DNA of 64,000 nt. Origin: FEB-12 sp964503315. GTDB taxonomy: Bacteria; Zixibacteria; MSB-5A5; GN15; FEB-12. Below, one piece after another: positions 19,537 to 28,481 of this stretch. The position numbers and the translations under genes are program-made. Position 1 is the stretch's first letter, and the number at the start of each line of letters is the position of its first letter. The notes under the pieces are model-generated. The model was given only the letters and a program-made list of their open reading frames with translations, was not told the origin of the DNA and made no database searches. Where the stretch lies: contig CAZCZL010000002.1 in NCBI GenBank assembly GCA_964503315.1, forward strand, positions 310,001-374,000, read 5' to 3'.

Positions 19537-21390
19537 ATGGCTAAGTTCGCAAAACCTGAAGATATCAAAGTCATCGTCGCAACCGACTGCGGTTCGACCA
19601 CCACTAAGGCTATTCTCATTGAGTACGTGAACGGCGAGTATAGACTCCTCAGTCGAGGTGAAGCTCCAACTACGGTCGAAGCTCCGTTCGAGGATGTCAC
19701 CATGGGCGTTCTCAACGCCGTGAACGAACTCGAAGAACTCTCCGGTCGCAAGATCCTGGATGAACAGGGACGTTTCATTTCTCCTGCCAAGGGAAATGTG
19801 GGAACAGACGTCTATATCTCCACTTCCTCCGCCGGTGGCGGTTTGCAGATGATGGTCGCGGGTGTGGTCCGTTCAATGACTGCCGAATCCGCAGAGCGCG
19901 CAGCGTTGGGCGCCGGCGCAATCGTGATGGATGTTATCGCGTCCAACGACAAGCGTCTCCCCCACCAACAGATCGAACGTATTCGCCATCTCCGTCCGGA
20001 CATGATCCTGCTGTCCGGCGGTATTGACGGCGGCACCACCACCCACGTCGTTGAGATTGCGGAACTCGTTTCAGCCGCCGATCCTCGCCCACGTCTTGGG
20101 ACCGGCTATAAACTTCCGATCATTTATGCGGGCAACAAGGACGCGCGCGAGGCTGTCAAAGAAGCGCTGTCCGACAAAGTAGATTTGCGCGTGGTCGACA
20201 ATCTCCGCCCCGTGCTGGAACGCGAGAACCTCGGCCCGGCCCGCGAAGAGATCCATGAGTTATTTATGGAGCACGTTATGGCGCAGGCTCCCGGTTACAA
20301 GAAACTAATGTCCTGGGCCGATGCGCCGATCATGCCGACTCCCGGCGCGGTCGGACTTATCATTCAGACAATTGCTGACATCTACAATATCGAGGCGGTC
20401 GGCGTCGATATCGGCGGCGCCACGACCGACGTCTTCTCCGTATTTCGTCCTGACTCCAAGACCCCGGTCTTCAACCGCACGGTATCGGCCAACCTTGGGA
20501 TGTCCTACTCGATCTCCAACGTCTTCGCTGAGGCGACTCTGCCGATGGTGATGCGTTGGGTGCCGTTTAAGATGGATGAGCGTGATCTGCGCAACCGCGT
20601 CAAAAACAAGATGATCCGCCCGACGACAATTCCACAATCGCTGGAGGAGTTGATCTTTGAGCAGGCGATCGCGCGCGAAGCACTTCGCCTCGCGTTCGTA
20701 CAGCACAAGAATTTCGCGACAGTCCTCAAGGGCGTTCAGCAACAGCGCACGATTGCCGACGCTTTCGAGCAGTCCGCGTCCGGCGCGACTATCGTTAACA
20801 TGATGTCGTTGAACATGCTCATTGGTTCGGGCGGTGTGCTCTCGCACGCGCCACGCCGTGCGCAGTCCGCGCTCATGATGATTGACTCCTTTATGCCGGA
20901 AGGGATCACTCGCCTGTCAGTCGACTCGATCTTCATGATGCCGCAACTCGGCGTTTTGACCGAGGTACAGCCGAAGGCCGCGACCGAAGTGTTCGAAAAG
21001 GACTGTCTCATTCACCTCGGTACTTGTGTCGCGCCAGTCGGCACACTCAAGAAACCTGGGCCAGTCATGAAATACACTATAGAGCTCCCCGAGGGCCCGG
21101 TCTCCGGCACGCTCAATCATCTGGAAATGAAACTGATCCCGCTGGGCATACAGGACAATGGCCTCCCCAAAGTCGTGAAAGCGACCTTTGAGCCGGATCG
21201 CAACTTTGACCTCGGCGCCGGCAAAGGAGCCAAGGTTGAGCGTGAACTGCATGGCGGCGTGGTCGGGATAATTCTCGATGGACGTGGTCGTCCGTTCGAC
21301 CTCTCCTCTCTCTCTGAGGACGAACGTGTGAAGTACCTTCGCACCTGGATGACAGACCTGAATATCTATCCGGAGATCCCCGGAAAGTAA
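19537..21390 (+). CDS. glmL: MutL/GlmL-family ASKHA ATPase without an accompanying mutase
   Basis: The protein has about 617 residues. The family is annotated as glutamate mutase accessory protein MutL/GlmL, a cytoplasmic actin/Hsp70-fold ATPase. The phosphate-1 loop is DCGSTTTKAIL near residue 18 and the phosphate-2 loop GVDIGGATTDVFS near residue 290; LLSGGIDGGTTTH lies between them and LIGSGGVLSHA near residue 430. ATG 19537 is preferred over TTG 19486; AAAGGG is 14 bases upstream, a long spacing. No glutamate mutase E or S gene lies in the window; instead it heads an operon with two envelope-type genes and is divergent from the DUF6754 array. Its role here is therefore probably not mutase repair (inference). 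It is not the mismatch-repair MutL. Confidence 0.85.
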   Translation: MAKFAKPEDIKVIVATDCGSTTTKAILIEYVNGEYRLLSRGEAPTTVEAPFEDVTMGVLNAVNELEELSGRKILDEQGRFISPAKGNVGTDVYISTSSAGGGLQMMVAGVVRSMTAESAERAALGAGAIVMDVIASNDKRLPHQQIERIRHLRPDMILLSGGIDGGTTTHVVEIAELVSAADPRPRLGTGYKLPIIYAGNKDAREAVKEALSDKVDLRVVDNLRPVLERENLGPAREEIHELFMEHVMAQAPGYKKLMSWADAPIMPTPGAVGLIIQTIADIYNIEAVGVDIGGATTDVFSVFRPDSKTPVFNRTVSANLGMSYSISNVFAEATLPMVMRWVPFKMDERDLRNRVKNKMIRPTTIPQSLEELIFEQAIAREALRLAFVQHKNFATVLKGVQQQRTIADAFEQSASGATIVNMMSLNMLIGSGGVLSHAPRRAQSALMMIDSFMPEGITRLSVDSIFMMPQLGVLTEVQPKAATEVFEKDCLIHLGTCVAPVGTLKKPGPVMKYTIELPEGPVSGTLNHLEMKLIPLGIQDNGLPKVVKATFEPDRNFDLGAGKGAKVERELHGGVVGIILDGRGRPFDLSSLSEDERVKYLRTWMTDLNIYPEIPGK

Positions 21391-21408
21391 GGGGAAAACG
21401 AGGAAGCG

Positions 21409-22170
21409 ATGTTTCGCAGAGCACTGATCATTGTCGCGGTACTGCTTATCGCACCAGCACTTCTGGCTGAGAATTTCGTCAGCTTCAGAGGGAAGTTCTT
21501 TGTCACGTATCCGGACACTTGGAAACAGATCGATTATCTGACGGTTGATGCCTATCTCCAGCAGGCGGGCGCTCGACGGAGAATGCTCGATTACGAGGCC
21601 GTATTCGCGCCGATCGGTTCAGAGCCGTGGTATCGTGACAGCTACCTCATTCTGACGGTCGACACACTGGGGAAACTAAGCGAGAAACAGATCGACTCGG
21701 TGCTCGTCAGGTTTGAGGACTCCTTCGAGAAGCCGCGTGAGATCAAGACTACAGCCAGCCTCTTTCAGGGATTGACCTACGGCAAAATAGCGTACGATCC
21801 GGCGACACAGACTGCCGCGGTGATCAGTTCCGTGGCAAGCCCGGAGACCGGCGACAAATCGATCCTGCTGGTGGTGCATTTTTACGATCACGGGATAGCC
21901 AATTACTACTTCTACGCGACCGACTCGACATTTGGCAACTATGTGCAGGTATTGAGTTCAGTAGTCGCATCATTCTCAACAGAGAATATTGAAGGAGCAA
22001 TACCAAAAGGCGCGGCGAAGATCGCTGATCCCGAAAAGATAGCCAAAGCGACTGATATCAAAGAAGACAAGAAGATGCCGATCTGGGCGCCAACCTCCGG
22101 CGCGGTAGTTGTGATATTGATCATCGCGTTAGCCGCTGCGCGACGCAAACGGAAACAACGGCAACCGTAA
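21409..22170 (+). CDS. secreted protein with C-terminal membrane anchor
   Basis: The protein has 253 residues. It has a signal sequence (ALIIVAVLLIAPALLAENF), then an extracytoplasmic domain of about 185 residues containing YPDTWKQIDY and ILTVDTLGKLSEKQIDSVLV. A lysine-rich linker (KATDIKEDKKMPIW) and a helix (VVVILIIALAAA) follow, ending in RRKRKQRQP. Hence most of the protein lies outside with a short basic cytoplasmic tail. The gene starts 18 bases after the ATPase gene. I recognise no family; the early part resembles the PsbP/TPP-like 'secreted domain with a Trp after a Pro-Asp turn' only loosely. Confidence 0.72.
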   Translation: MFRRALIIVAVLLIAPALLAENFVSFRGKFFVTYPDTWKQIDYLTVDAYLQQAGARRRMLDYEAVFAPIGSEPWYRDSYLILTVDTLGKLSEKQIDSVLVRFEDSFEKPREIKTTASLFQGLTYGKIAYDPATQTAAVISSVASPETGDKSILLVVHFYDHGIANYYFYATDSTFGNYVQVLSSVVASFSTENIEGAIPKGAAKIADPEKIAKATDIKEDKKMPIWAPTSGAVVVILIIALAAARRKRKQRQP

Positions 22171-22185
22171 GTTGAAAGGACCCCA

Positions 22186-23322
22186 ATGGGCCACGCGTAT
22201 ACTCCCGGACTCAAAGTTACCGACCAATTGGTCATAAAGAAGAACCGCATCCTTCCGCTCAAGGGGGATGTTCTGGTCAAAGTGGGCGACAAAGTGACTC
22301 CCGATACAGTGGTCGCCCGCACCCTACTTCCCGGAGCGGTCGTCCCGCTCAATGTCGCCAACAAAATGGGCATTCCGCCGGAAGACCTTGAGACCGTCAT
22401 GTTGAAAAAGGCGGGTGACCAGATCAAGGCTGGCGAGCCAGTCGCGCAGTCGAAGCCACTCTTCGGACTTAAGTTCCTGGGTGGCAATAAATGTGAAGCG
22501 ACTATCGAAGGAACTATAGAATCCGTCTCACACATCACCGGCCAGGTGCTGCAACGCGGTCTTCCGACCCCGGTTGAGGTCAAAGCGTATGTTCAGGGCG
22601 AGGTCACCGAGGTTTTCCCTCGCGAAGGTGTCGTCGTCACCTGTGTGGCAGGCTTTGTACAGGGCATCTTTGGTATAGGTGGAGAGACTCATGGCCCGAT
22701 CAAGGTCGTCACTCCAGACAACAAGACGGTCCTCGCAGATAATCTCATTAACGAATCGCACAAGGGTCACGTGATCGTCGGCGGCTCTCTGGTCACCGCG
22801 GCCGCGCTCCGCAAAGCTATCCAGATCGGTGTGCGCGGGATTGTTGTTGGTGGGTTCGATGACAAGGATCTGCGCGATTTCCTCGGTTATGATATCGGCG
22901 TCGCCATTACCGGCTCTGAGGACACTATTACCACGCTTGTTGTGACTGAAGGCTTCGGCCAGATCAACATGGCTCAAAAGACCTTTGACCTGCTCAAACG
23001 TCACGAAGGACAGATGGGCTGTATCAATGGCGCGACTCAGATTCGCGCCGGTGTGATCCGACCCGAAGTGGTTATTCCGGCCGCCTCGCAGGTCGACCCG
23101 AAACAGGCCAAATCAGATATCCCGGTCGAAGGACTCAAAATCGGCTCGCCGATCCGCGTCATTCGGCATCCGTACTTCGGCCAGCTTGGCAAAGTGACAG
23201 AGCTTCCCGCGCCTCTTCAGGTTCTCGAGTCGGAATCCCGCGCTCGTATCCTTGAAGTGGAATTCGATGGCGGCAAGCGGGCGATGGTCCCGCGCGCTAA
23301 TGTCGAGATGATCGAAGGATAA
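22186..23322 (+). CDS. barrel-sandwich and KOW-like protein linked to MutL-type ATPase
   Basis: The protein has 378 residues and no membrane helix. The N-terminal 110 residues look like repeated barrel-sandwich (biotinyl/lipoyl-like) hairpins: GDVLVKVGDKVTPDTVVART and later DQIKAGEPVAQ, without a biotin/lipoyl Lys motif. The middle (about 140-270) is an alpha/beta domain with GGSLVTAAALRKAIQIGVRG and VVGGFDDKDL. The end (about 318-378) is KOW-like: HPYFGQLGKVTELP ... RAMVPRANVEMIEG. AAGGACC precedes ATG 22186, and it is the last gene before the terminator at 23345. Pairing with the ATPase suggests an adaptor or assembly factor (inference). Confidence 0.75.
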   Translation: MGHAYTPGLKVTDQLVIKKNRILPLKGDVLVKVGDKVTPDTVVARTLLPGAVVPLNVANKMGIPPEDLETVMLKKAGDQIKAGEPVAQSKPLFGLKFLGGNKCEATIEGTIESVSHITGQVLQRGLPTPVEVKAYVQGEVTEVFPREGVVVTCVAGFVQGIFGIGGETHGPIKVVTPDNKTVLADNLINESHKGHVIVGGSLVTAAALRKAIQIGVRGIVVGGFDDKDLRDFLGYDIGVAITGSEDTITTLVVTEGFGQINMAQKTFDLLKRHEGQMGCINGATQIRAGVIRPEVVIPAASQVDPKQAKSDIPVEGLKIGSPIRVIRHPYFGQLGKVTELPAPLQVLESESRARILEVEFDGGKRAMVPRANVEMIEG

Positions 23323-23344
23323 GTACAGTGTAGATAAAGACGAA

Positions 23345-23364
23345 GGGACCTCGTGAGAGGTCCC
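23345..23364 (+). terminator. intrinsic terminator of glmL-like operon
   Basis: A perfect 8-bp stem (23345-23352 with 23357-23364, GGGACCTC/GAGGTCCC), loop GTGA, is followed by TTTTCTATTT. Flanking AA/TT can extend the stem. Confidence 0.92.
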
Positions 23365-23388
23365 TTTTCTATTTCGGGCCGACTCAGT

Positions 23389-23601
23389 CTAGCTGCTGAA
23401 CCGGTACTTCTTTTTTGGCTGCGCGGTCTGACCGCTTGACGATGTGGTCGTATCGCCCGGCTGAGGCGCCGGATCCAGACGTGTCGAATCCTTCAGTTCA
23501 TCCGGATGACCCGCCGGTGTATCGACCTCTCGCTTTTTATCGTCACCACACGCGACACAAAAACTTAGCACCATCAGCGCGATCAGACTCATTCGTCTCA
23601 T
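23389..23601 (-). CDS. small putative lipoprotein
   Basis: The protein has about 70 residues. ATG 23601 follows AGGAGACGAC. A short signal (MSLIALMVLSFCVAC) ends at Cys-Gly-Asp-Asp, a plausible but non-standard lipobox. The rest is unstructured, rich in Asp, Pro, Thr, Ser and Gln, ending QPKKKYRFSS. It is convergent with the preceding operon and divergent from tolQ. Function unknown. Confidence 0.6.
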   Translation of the reverse strand: MRRMSLIALMVLSFCVACGDDKKREVDTPAGHPDELKDSTRLDPAPQPGDTTTSSSGQTAQPKKKYRFSS

Positions 23602-23714
23602 GTCGTCTCCTGCGTACAAGTAAGTCCGGCAGTGAAAAAGCCGGGAAGTTCGGGGCGGGTCAAGTGTAAACAGTGTTATTGACGCTCCCGAGGGGCGGTT
23701 TTAGTTGACCTGGC

Positions 23715-23720
23715 TATAAT
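23715..23720 (+). promoter_or_regulatory. possible -10 box for tol operon
   Basis: A perfect TATAAT lies 89 bases before the tolQ start. No good -35 box sits at 16-18 bases (GGGGCG region), so it would need an activator or an alternative -35; tentative. Confidence 0.35.
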
Positions 23721-23809
23721 GTGGGCGTAGCTTCCTCCGCGAACAGGGCGGCCCGCTTGCCAAGCCCCTTAAATGCAAACTTTTACCGCGAAAGCTTGTA
23801 TAACTCGAT

Positions 23810-24523
23810 ATGACTCACATATTTGGTCCGATTATTCTGCAAGGCTCAGTCTGGAAGATCGTTCAGGAATCCTCCACTTTCGGCCTTATCATTCTCGCTA
23901 TCCTATTGACCATGTCAGTGATCTCCTGGGTTGTCATACTTCACAAATGGCGCCAGTTCAAAGGAGTTGACCGCGACACCGAAAAATTCCTGCAGTTCTT
24001 CCGTCATGCCCGCCGACTTGACGAAGTTATGGCTGCGGCCAAAAACTACCATCGCTCCCCCCTTGCCGGAATATACCGCGCCGGCAGCGATGAACTGACT
24101 TCTCTGATCGCGATCTCAAACGTAGGGACTCAAGGACAACACGCGCAGAACCTGACCGACAAAGAGTTTGATATCCTCGAAATGACGATGGAAAAGACCA
24201 TGACCGACGAGATGGGGAAACTCGAGCGACTCGTGGTCTATCTCGCAACCACATCGAGCTCCGCGCCATTCCTTGGTCTGCTCGGCACCGTCGTCGGTAT
24301 TATGGATTCTTTCTGGTCAATCGGTGAGCGCGGTTCTGCTTCATTGGCGGTCGTTGCTCCTGGTATCGCCGAGGCGCTGCTGGCCACGATCGTTGGTCTT
24401 GGCGCGGCCATCCCGGCGGTGATTGCCTTCAACTGGGCCAACAGCAAGACCAAATTCCTGCACGACGCCGCCTCCGGTTTCATCCTTGAATTCCTTGCCC
24501 GGGCCAAGAAGGAAGCGCTCTGA
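23810..24523 (+). CDS. tolQ: TolQ/ExbB-type proton-channel protein
   Basis: The protein has 237 residues. It forms the inner-membrane proton channel that drives the Tol-Pal system. The first helix is at about 20-45 (GLIILAILLTMSVISWVVIL); two more are at about 140-165 (SSSAPFLGLLGTVVGIMDSF) and 185-205 (GIAEALLATIVGLGAAIPAV), matching the MotA/TolQ/ExbB family. The TolQ call over ExbB rests on the tolB-pal genes that follow. The stop overlaps the next start (TGATG). No clear ribosome site precedes ATG 23810. Confidence 0.93.
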   Translation: MTHIFGPIILQGSVWKIVQESSTFGLIILAILLTMSVISWVVILHKWRQFKGVDRDTEKFLQFFRHARRLDEVMAAAKNYHRSPLAGIYRAGSDELTSLIAISNVGTQGQHAQNLTDKEFDILEMTMEKTMTDEMGKLERLVVYLATTSSSAPFLGLLGTVVGIMDSFWSIGERGSASLAVVAPGIAEALLATIVGLGAAIPAVIAFNWANSKTKFLHDAASGFILEFLARAKKEAL

Positions 24524-24957
24524 TGCGTCGCCCTCCCGTTCGCAGATACCACCAGATGGCTGATATCAATATCGCCAACCTGGTTGATGTCGTCCTGGTA
24601 CTGCTGATCATCTTCATGATCTCCGCGCCATTACTGCAGTCCGGCATTGATGTCAATCTACCTAAGACCAACGCCGCCCCGGTCGATCAAGATGCCGACG
24701 GTGTGGTCATTTCGATCGACCGCAAGGGCGGCATTTACATCAACGATGTCTGGTCCCGGATGGAGAATTTCGAGGAAGCACTGAAGAAAGAAATGGCTGC
24801 CAAGGGGACCAAGTCCGTGTTCATCCGCGGCGATTCCTCCGTTGCCTATGGCTTCGCCATTGATGTCATCGGTCGCGTTAAATCCGCCGGAGTCGAAGAT
24901 ATCGGCCTCGTGACCGGCCAGTCGGAACGTCAGCGCAAAGCGTCGACCAAAAAGTAG
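24523..24957 (+). CDS. tolR: TolR/ExbD-type energy transducer
   Basis: The protein has 144 residues with a single N-terminal helix (about 18-40) containing NLVDVVLVLLIIFMISAPLL; the Asp in it is the conserved proton-carrying residue of ExbD/TolR. A periplasmic domain ends with GRVKSAGVEDIGLVTG. It is coupled to tolQ by a one-base overlap and followed by the tolA-like gene after 2 bases. Confidence 0.93.
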   Translation: MRRPPVRRYHQMADINIANLVDVVLVLLIIFMISAPLLQSGIDVNLPKTNAAPVDQDADGVVISIDRKGGIYINDVWSRMENFEEALKKEMAAKGTKSVFIRGDSSVAYGFAIDVIGRVKSAGVEDIGLVTGQSERQRKASTKK

Positions 24958-24959
24958 CC

Positions 24960-25643
24960 ATGAAACGGGACATCATCATCTCCGTCATCCTGCATGTGCT
25001 GGTGATCGCCGCCACGGTCATCTCCATGCCGTTCGGTCAGGGGAAGATCAACCCCGATGATGTCATAAAGATATCTGTCCGAGCCACTGCTCCCGGAATC
25101 CCTGCTCCGCAACCCGCGGTGACGACGCCAAGTCAGGCGATCACACAACCGCAGCCAGTCGCCAAACCAGCGGACAAAGCCAAAGCGATTCCGAGCAAGA
25201 CGACCAAGAAGAAGACTGAAAAGCCAAAACCGAAAAAGCGCGGCGTCCGTCCCGAAGAAGAAGCCGCTGCTCTGGCCAAAGATTATCAGGAAAAAGAGAT
25301 CGAGACCGATGCTACCGGCGCAGGCTCCCCCTTTGCCGGGGCGACTGTCGATAATACCAACTTCGATTATCCTTACTGGTTTGAGCAGGCGTTTAACAAG
25401 ATCGCGTCCAACTGGCGCAACCCCGTCGATGCTGAGGGAACCCTTGTATGCGTCATCTCATTCCAAGTTTTGCGCTCAGGGCGTGTCATGGAAACAACCG
25501 TGGAGCAATCATCCGGCAGTGATCTGTTTGATGAGGCGTGTGTCACCGCGGTCGAGCGCTCCAATCCCTTCCCCCCTCTTCCCCGCGAATTCGCGGAAGA
25601 GATCATTGGCATCACCGTGCCATTCAAGTATGAACCGAGGTAA
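24960..25643 (+). CDS. tolA: TolA/TonB-like protein
   Basis: The protein has 227 residues. It has one N-terminal helix (IISVILHVLVIAATVISM), a Pro/Lys/Gln-rich spacer (about 45-100, including KTTKKKTEKPKPKKRGV) and a TonB-type C-terminal domain (about 140-227) with WRNPV, VLRSGRVMETTVEQSSG and CVTAVERSNPFPPLP. It would span the periplasm to contact Pal/TolB or an outer-membrane protein. It is shorter than E. coli TolA and lacks its long helical domain; the TonB-type end makes 'TonB' an equal name. Confidence 0.85.
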   Translation: MKRDIIISVILHVLVIAATVISMPFGQGKINPDDVIKISVRATAPGIPAPQPAVTTPSQAITQPQPVAKPADKAKAIPSKTTKKKTEKPKPKKRGVRPEEEAAALAKDYQEKEIETDATGAGSPFAGATVDNTNFDYPYWFEQAFNKIASNWRNPVDAEGTLVCVISFQVLRSGRVMETTVEQSSGSDLFDEACVTAVERSNPFPPLPREFAEEIIGITVPFKYEPR

Positions 25644-25645
25644 GA

Positions 25646-26962
25646 ATGTCCCGTCGTAGCTTCGCTCTGTTTGGTGCTCTCCTGTTACTCTTGTCGTATG
25701 GCGACCTGGTCGCGCAGGATGTCAACCGGATCTACTTTGATACCATCACCACCGGTTATGTCCAGCCTCGTAAGGTTGCGGTTGAAGAAATGAAATATGT
25801 CGGCACGACCTATATCTCCGCCGCCGACTCCACCATCATGCAGTATGCGACCGGCGTGATCCAGCGGGATATCGACTTCTACGGCGAGCTGGATATCGTC
25901 ATGGTCGACAGCTTTTACCTCCGTACCTATGAAATAACCGAACTTGATATGCTCGGCTGGGCTCGCCTTGGAGCGGACTATCTCGTACGACTCGAGGCTG
26001 AGTTCCTGGGTGCCAAATTCCGTCTGATTTGGCGGCTCTATGACACCTCTCCAGAACAGGAGATATCCAAAGGGACGATCGAGAATGATCGCTTCGCCTG
26101 GCGGACAGTCGCGCATATGGCGTCGAACGAGATTGTGCGCACCCTCACCGGCGACAAGGGGCCTTTCCTGACCCAGATCGCCTACATTCGCAAGATCGGC
26201 AAAGCCAAAGAGATATTCGTGTCCGACTACGATGGCGCCAACGAGCGCCAGGTGACCAAGACAGGCACGATCAACCTCTCCCCTACTTTCTCTCCGGATG
26301 GCTCCGAGATCTATTTTACCAGCTATCTTGGTGGTGAACCGCACCTGTACCGGGTCTCGGTCGATGGTGGCAAACCGGTCAAGGTCGCCGGTTTCCCCGG
26401 CATAGTGGCTGCCCCGGCAATCTCGCCCGACGGTAATTCTATCGCATGTGTCCTCTCGAAAGATGGCAATTCCGAGATCTATTTGCTGGATACAAGGGGC
26501 AATATCATCCGCCGGATGACCAACCATAGGGCGATTGACACGTCTCCGACCTGGTCGCCCGATGGGAAGATGATCGCCTTCACTTCTGACCGATCTGGCT
26601 CTCCCCAGGTCTATATTATGGATATCTTCGGGCTGAATCTTCGACGGCTAACCCCCGAGGGGGACTACAATGATTCGCCGATCTGGTCCGCCAAAGGGAA
26701 CCGAGTGACTTTTGTGAGTCGAACTCCTCGTGGGCGGTTCGACCTGGCGTCAATCGATACCTCCGGAGAGGGGTATCGCATTCTGACCGATCTGGGCACC
26801 AACGAGAACCCCCATTTCTCGCCCGATGGCAAGCATATCATCTTCTCCTCCACACGTCTTGGAACCGGTGACCTTTTCACGGCGGACCTTAGCGGTCGCA
26901 ACCAACGCCGCCTTACGCGCACCGGCGATTGTTCAAATCCGACTTGGGGACCCATGCGATAG
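25646..26962 (+). CDS. tolB: Tol-Pal system protein TolB
   Basis: The protein has 438 residues with a signal sequence (RSFALFGALLLLLSYGDLVA). The N-terminal domain (about 25-160) is followed by a six-bladed propeller of WD/PD40-like repeats: LSPTFSPDGSEIYFTS, AISPDGNSIACVLS, SPTWSPDGKMIAFTSDRSG, DSPIWSAKGNRVTFVS, ENPHFSPDGKHIIFSS. It works in the periplasm with Pal. It starts 2 bases after tolA. Confidence 0.95.
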   Translation: MSRRSFALFGALLLLLSYGDLVAQDVNRIYFDTITTGYVQPRKVAVEEMKYVGTTYISAADSTIMQYATGVIQRDIDFYGELDIVMVDSFYLRTYEITELDMLGWARLGADYLVRLEAEFLGAKFRLIWRLYDTSPEQEISKGTIENDRFAWRTVAHMASNEIVRTLTGDKGPFLTQIAYIRKIGKAKEIFVSDYDGANERQVTKTGTINLSPTFSPDGSEIYFTSYLGGEPHLYRVSVDGGKPVKVAGFPGIVAAPAISPDGNSIACVLSKDGNSEIYLLDTRGNIIRRMTNHRAIDTSPTWSPDGKMIAFTSDRSGSPQVYIMDIFGLNLRRLTPEGDYNDSPIWSAKGNRVTFVSRTPRGRFDLASIDTSGEGYRILTDLGTNENPHFSPDGKHIIFSSTRLGTGDLFTADLSGRNQRRLTRTGDCSNPTWGPMR

Positions 26963-27085
26963 AATCTGAGTATAAGGAATTGTAAGGAGCCAAGTCCGGG
27001 CAGACGGCGCAACAATCCGGGCGCAAAAAGTGCGCAAGTGCAGTCATACCAACGAAATAATAGTCAGATTTTTCCCGTTTTTTTA

Positions 27086-27114
27086 TTGACCGGTTCAACT
27101 GCCCCGGTTACTTT
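27086..27114 (+). promoter_or_regulatory. predicted promoter of pal
   Basis: TTGACC (27086-27091), a 17-base spacer and TACTTT (27109-27114), in the 211-base gap after tolB, so pal and the genes after it can be transcribed separately. Confidence 0.5.
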
Positions 27115-27173
27115 TCAAAGACAGGGTAAATGGCCTGAAACATTAACACTCCACTTCGGAGGGAACTGAAGAT

Positions 27174-27686
27174 ATGAAGCGTTTAGCGATTTTTCTTGCG
27201 ATCACATCACTTAGCTTGATGATGATTGGTGGCTCATGCGGAAAAAAGAAACCGCCAGTTGAACCCGAACAGCCAAAAGTCGAACAACCGAAGGCTGAGG
27301 AACCGAAGATCGAACAGCCGAAAGTTGAAGAACCGATCACGATCCAGGAATCTCAATTCCAGACGGTCTACTTCGATTTCGACAAGTACAATCTTCGCTC
27401 CGACGGCAAGTCCGCTCTCGATGTTAATGCCGGTCTGCTCAAGCAATTCCCGGATGTTATCATTCGCATCGAAGGTCACTGTGATGAACGCGGCACTGTT
27501 GAATACAACCTGTCGCTAGGCGAAAAGCGCGCCCGCGCCTGTATGGAGTATCTGAACGGGCTCGGCATCGCCGCCAATCGCGTTTCGGTTATCAGCTACG
27601 GTGAAGAACGACCGGCCGTGTCGGGTTCGGATGAATCCGCCTGGTCACAGAACCGTCGCTGTGAGTTCAAGATCATTTCGAAGTAA
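27174..27686 (+). CDS. pal: peptidoglycan-associated lipoprotein Pal
   Basis: The protein has 170 residues. The signal sequence ends in a lipobox (MIGGSC, Cys about residue 22). A Pro/Glu/Lys linker with repeated EQPK/EEPK units (about 25-55) precedes the OmpA-type peptidoglycan-binding domain: VYFDFDKYNLRSDG, IEGHCDERGTVEYN and LSLGEKRARACMEYL. It tethers the outer membrane to the cell wall. A GGAGGGAA site precedes the ATG. Confidence 0.96.
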   Translation: MKRLAIFLAITSLSLMMIGGSCGKKKPPVEPEQPKVEQPKAEEPKIEQPKVEEPITIQESQFQTVYFDFDKYNLRSDGKSALDVNAGLLKQFPDVIIRIEGHCDERGTVEYNLSLGEKRARACMEYLNGLGIAANRVSVISYGEERPAVSGSDESAWSQNRRCEFKIISK

Positions 27687-27705
27687 CGACATGGAAGTAT
27701 CCGGT

Positions 27706-28452
27706 ATGACCAATACCAGACGAATTGGAGCCGCCATCCTTGTGATGGCGGTTCTCTTCATTGGGCTGATCGGCTCAGGTTGTGTCACCAAGCGCGACAT
27801 TGAGGATCTCGATGTCCGTTTGGAGCGCATCGAACAGCAGACCGCATCGACCCAGCGCTCTGTGGCGCGCATGGATTCACTCATCGCCCAGAGCACCGAG
27901 GCTGACACCCGCTTGCGCAATGAGGTATCGACCTCGGTCGATGACCTTCGCGAGCAGTTGGCCTCTCTCCTGCAGAACTACAACGACCTGATGCGTGAGA
28001 TATCCCGCCTTCGCCAGAAACCGGTCGTCCAGGAACAACCGTCCAGTTCGCCCGGCGCGACCACCGAGCCGAATTCGGCGGCCTGCGATCAGTCGTACGA
28101 TGACGCGTTCATTCTTGTCCGCAAGGGCGAGTACGAAAAGGCGATCAGCGGGTTCCGGGATTATCTGACCAAATGTCCGCGCCACCAGTCGGTTGCCAAT
28201 GCCCACTACTGGATCGGTGAGTGTCAATACTCGCTCGAACGCTACCAGGATGCCATTACCGAATTCGAGGGGATGTTGAAGAATTTCCCGAAGTCGGTGA
28301 ATGCGGGTAGAGCTATGTACAAACTCGCTCGCTCCAAGCAGGAACTGGGACAGAAGGCCGACGCGAAGAAGGTCTTCCAACAGATCATCGATCAGTTCCC
28401 CAATACGCTTGAAGCTGAGCAGTCGAAAGACCGTCTCAAGGAGATCAAGTAA
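27706..28452 (+). CDS. cpoB: CpoB/YbgF-like lipoprotein with TPR, first copy
   Basis: The protein has about 248 residues. ATG 27706 follows GGAAG at 8 bases; an ATG at 27691 is also in frame. There is a lipobox GLIGSGC, then a predicted coiled coil (about 30-105: LDVRLERIEQQTASTQRSVA) and C-terminal tetratricopeptide repeats (KGEYEKAISGFRDYL, HYWIGECQYSLERYQDAITE). CpoB coordinates cell-wall synthesis with Tol-driven constriction in the periplasm; here a lipid anchor replaces the usual soluble form. Confidence 0.88.
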   Translation: MTNTRRIGAAILVMAVLFIGLIGSGCVTKRDIEDLDVRLERIEQQTASTQRSVARMDSLIAQSTEADTRLRNEVSTSVDDLREQLASLLQNYNDLMREISRLRQKPVVQEQPSSSPGATTEPNSAACDQSYDDAFILVRKGEYEKAISGFRDYLTKCPRHQSVANAHYWIGECQYSLERYQDAITEFEGMLKNFPKSVNAGRAMYKLARSKQELGQKADAKKVFQQIIDQFPNTLEAEQSKDRLKEIK

Positions 28453-28481
28453 CCGGTCTCCCCTTCTGAAAGGAGCTTTAC

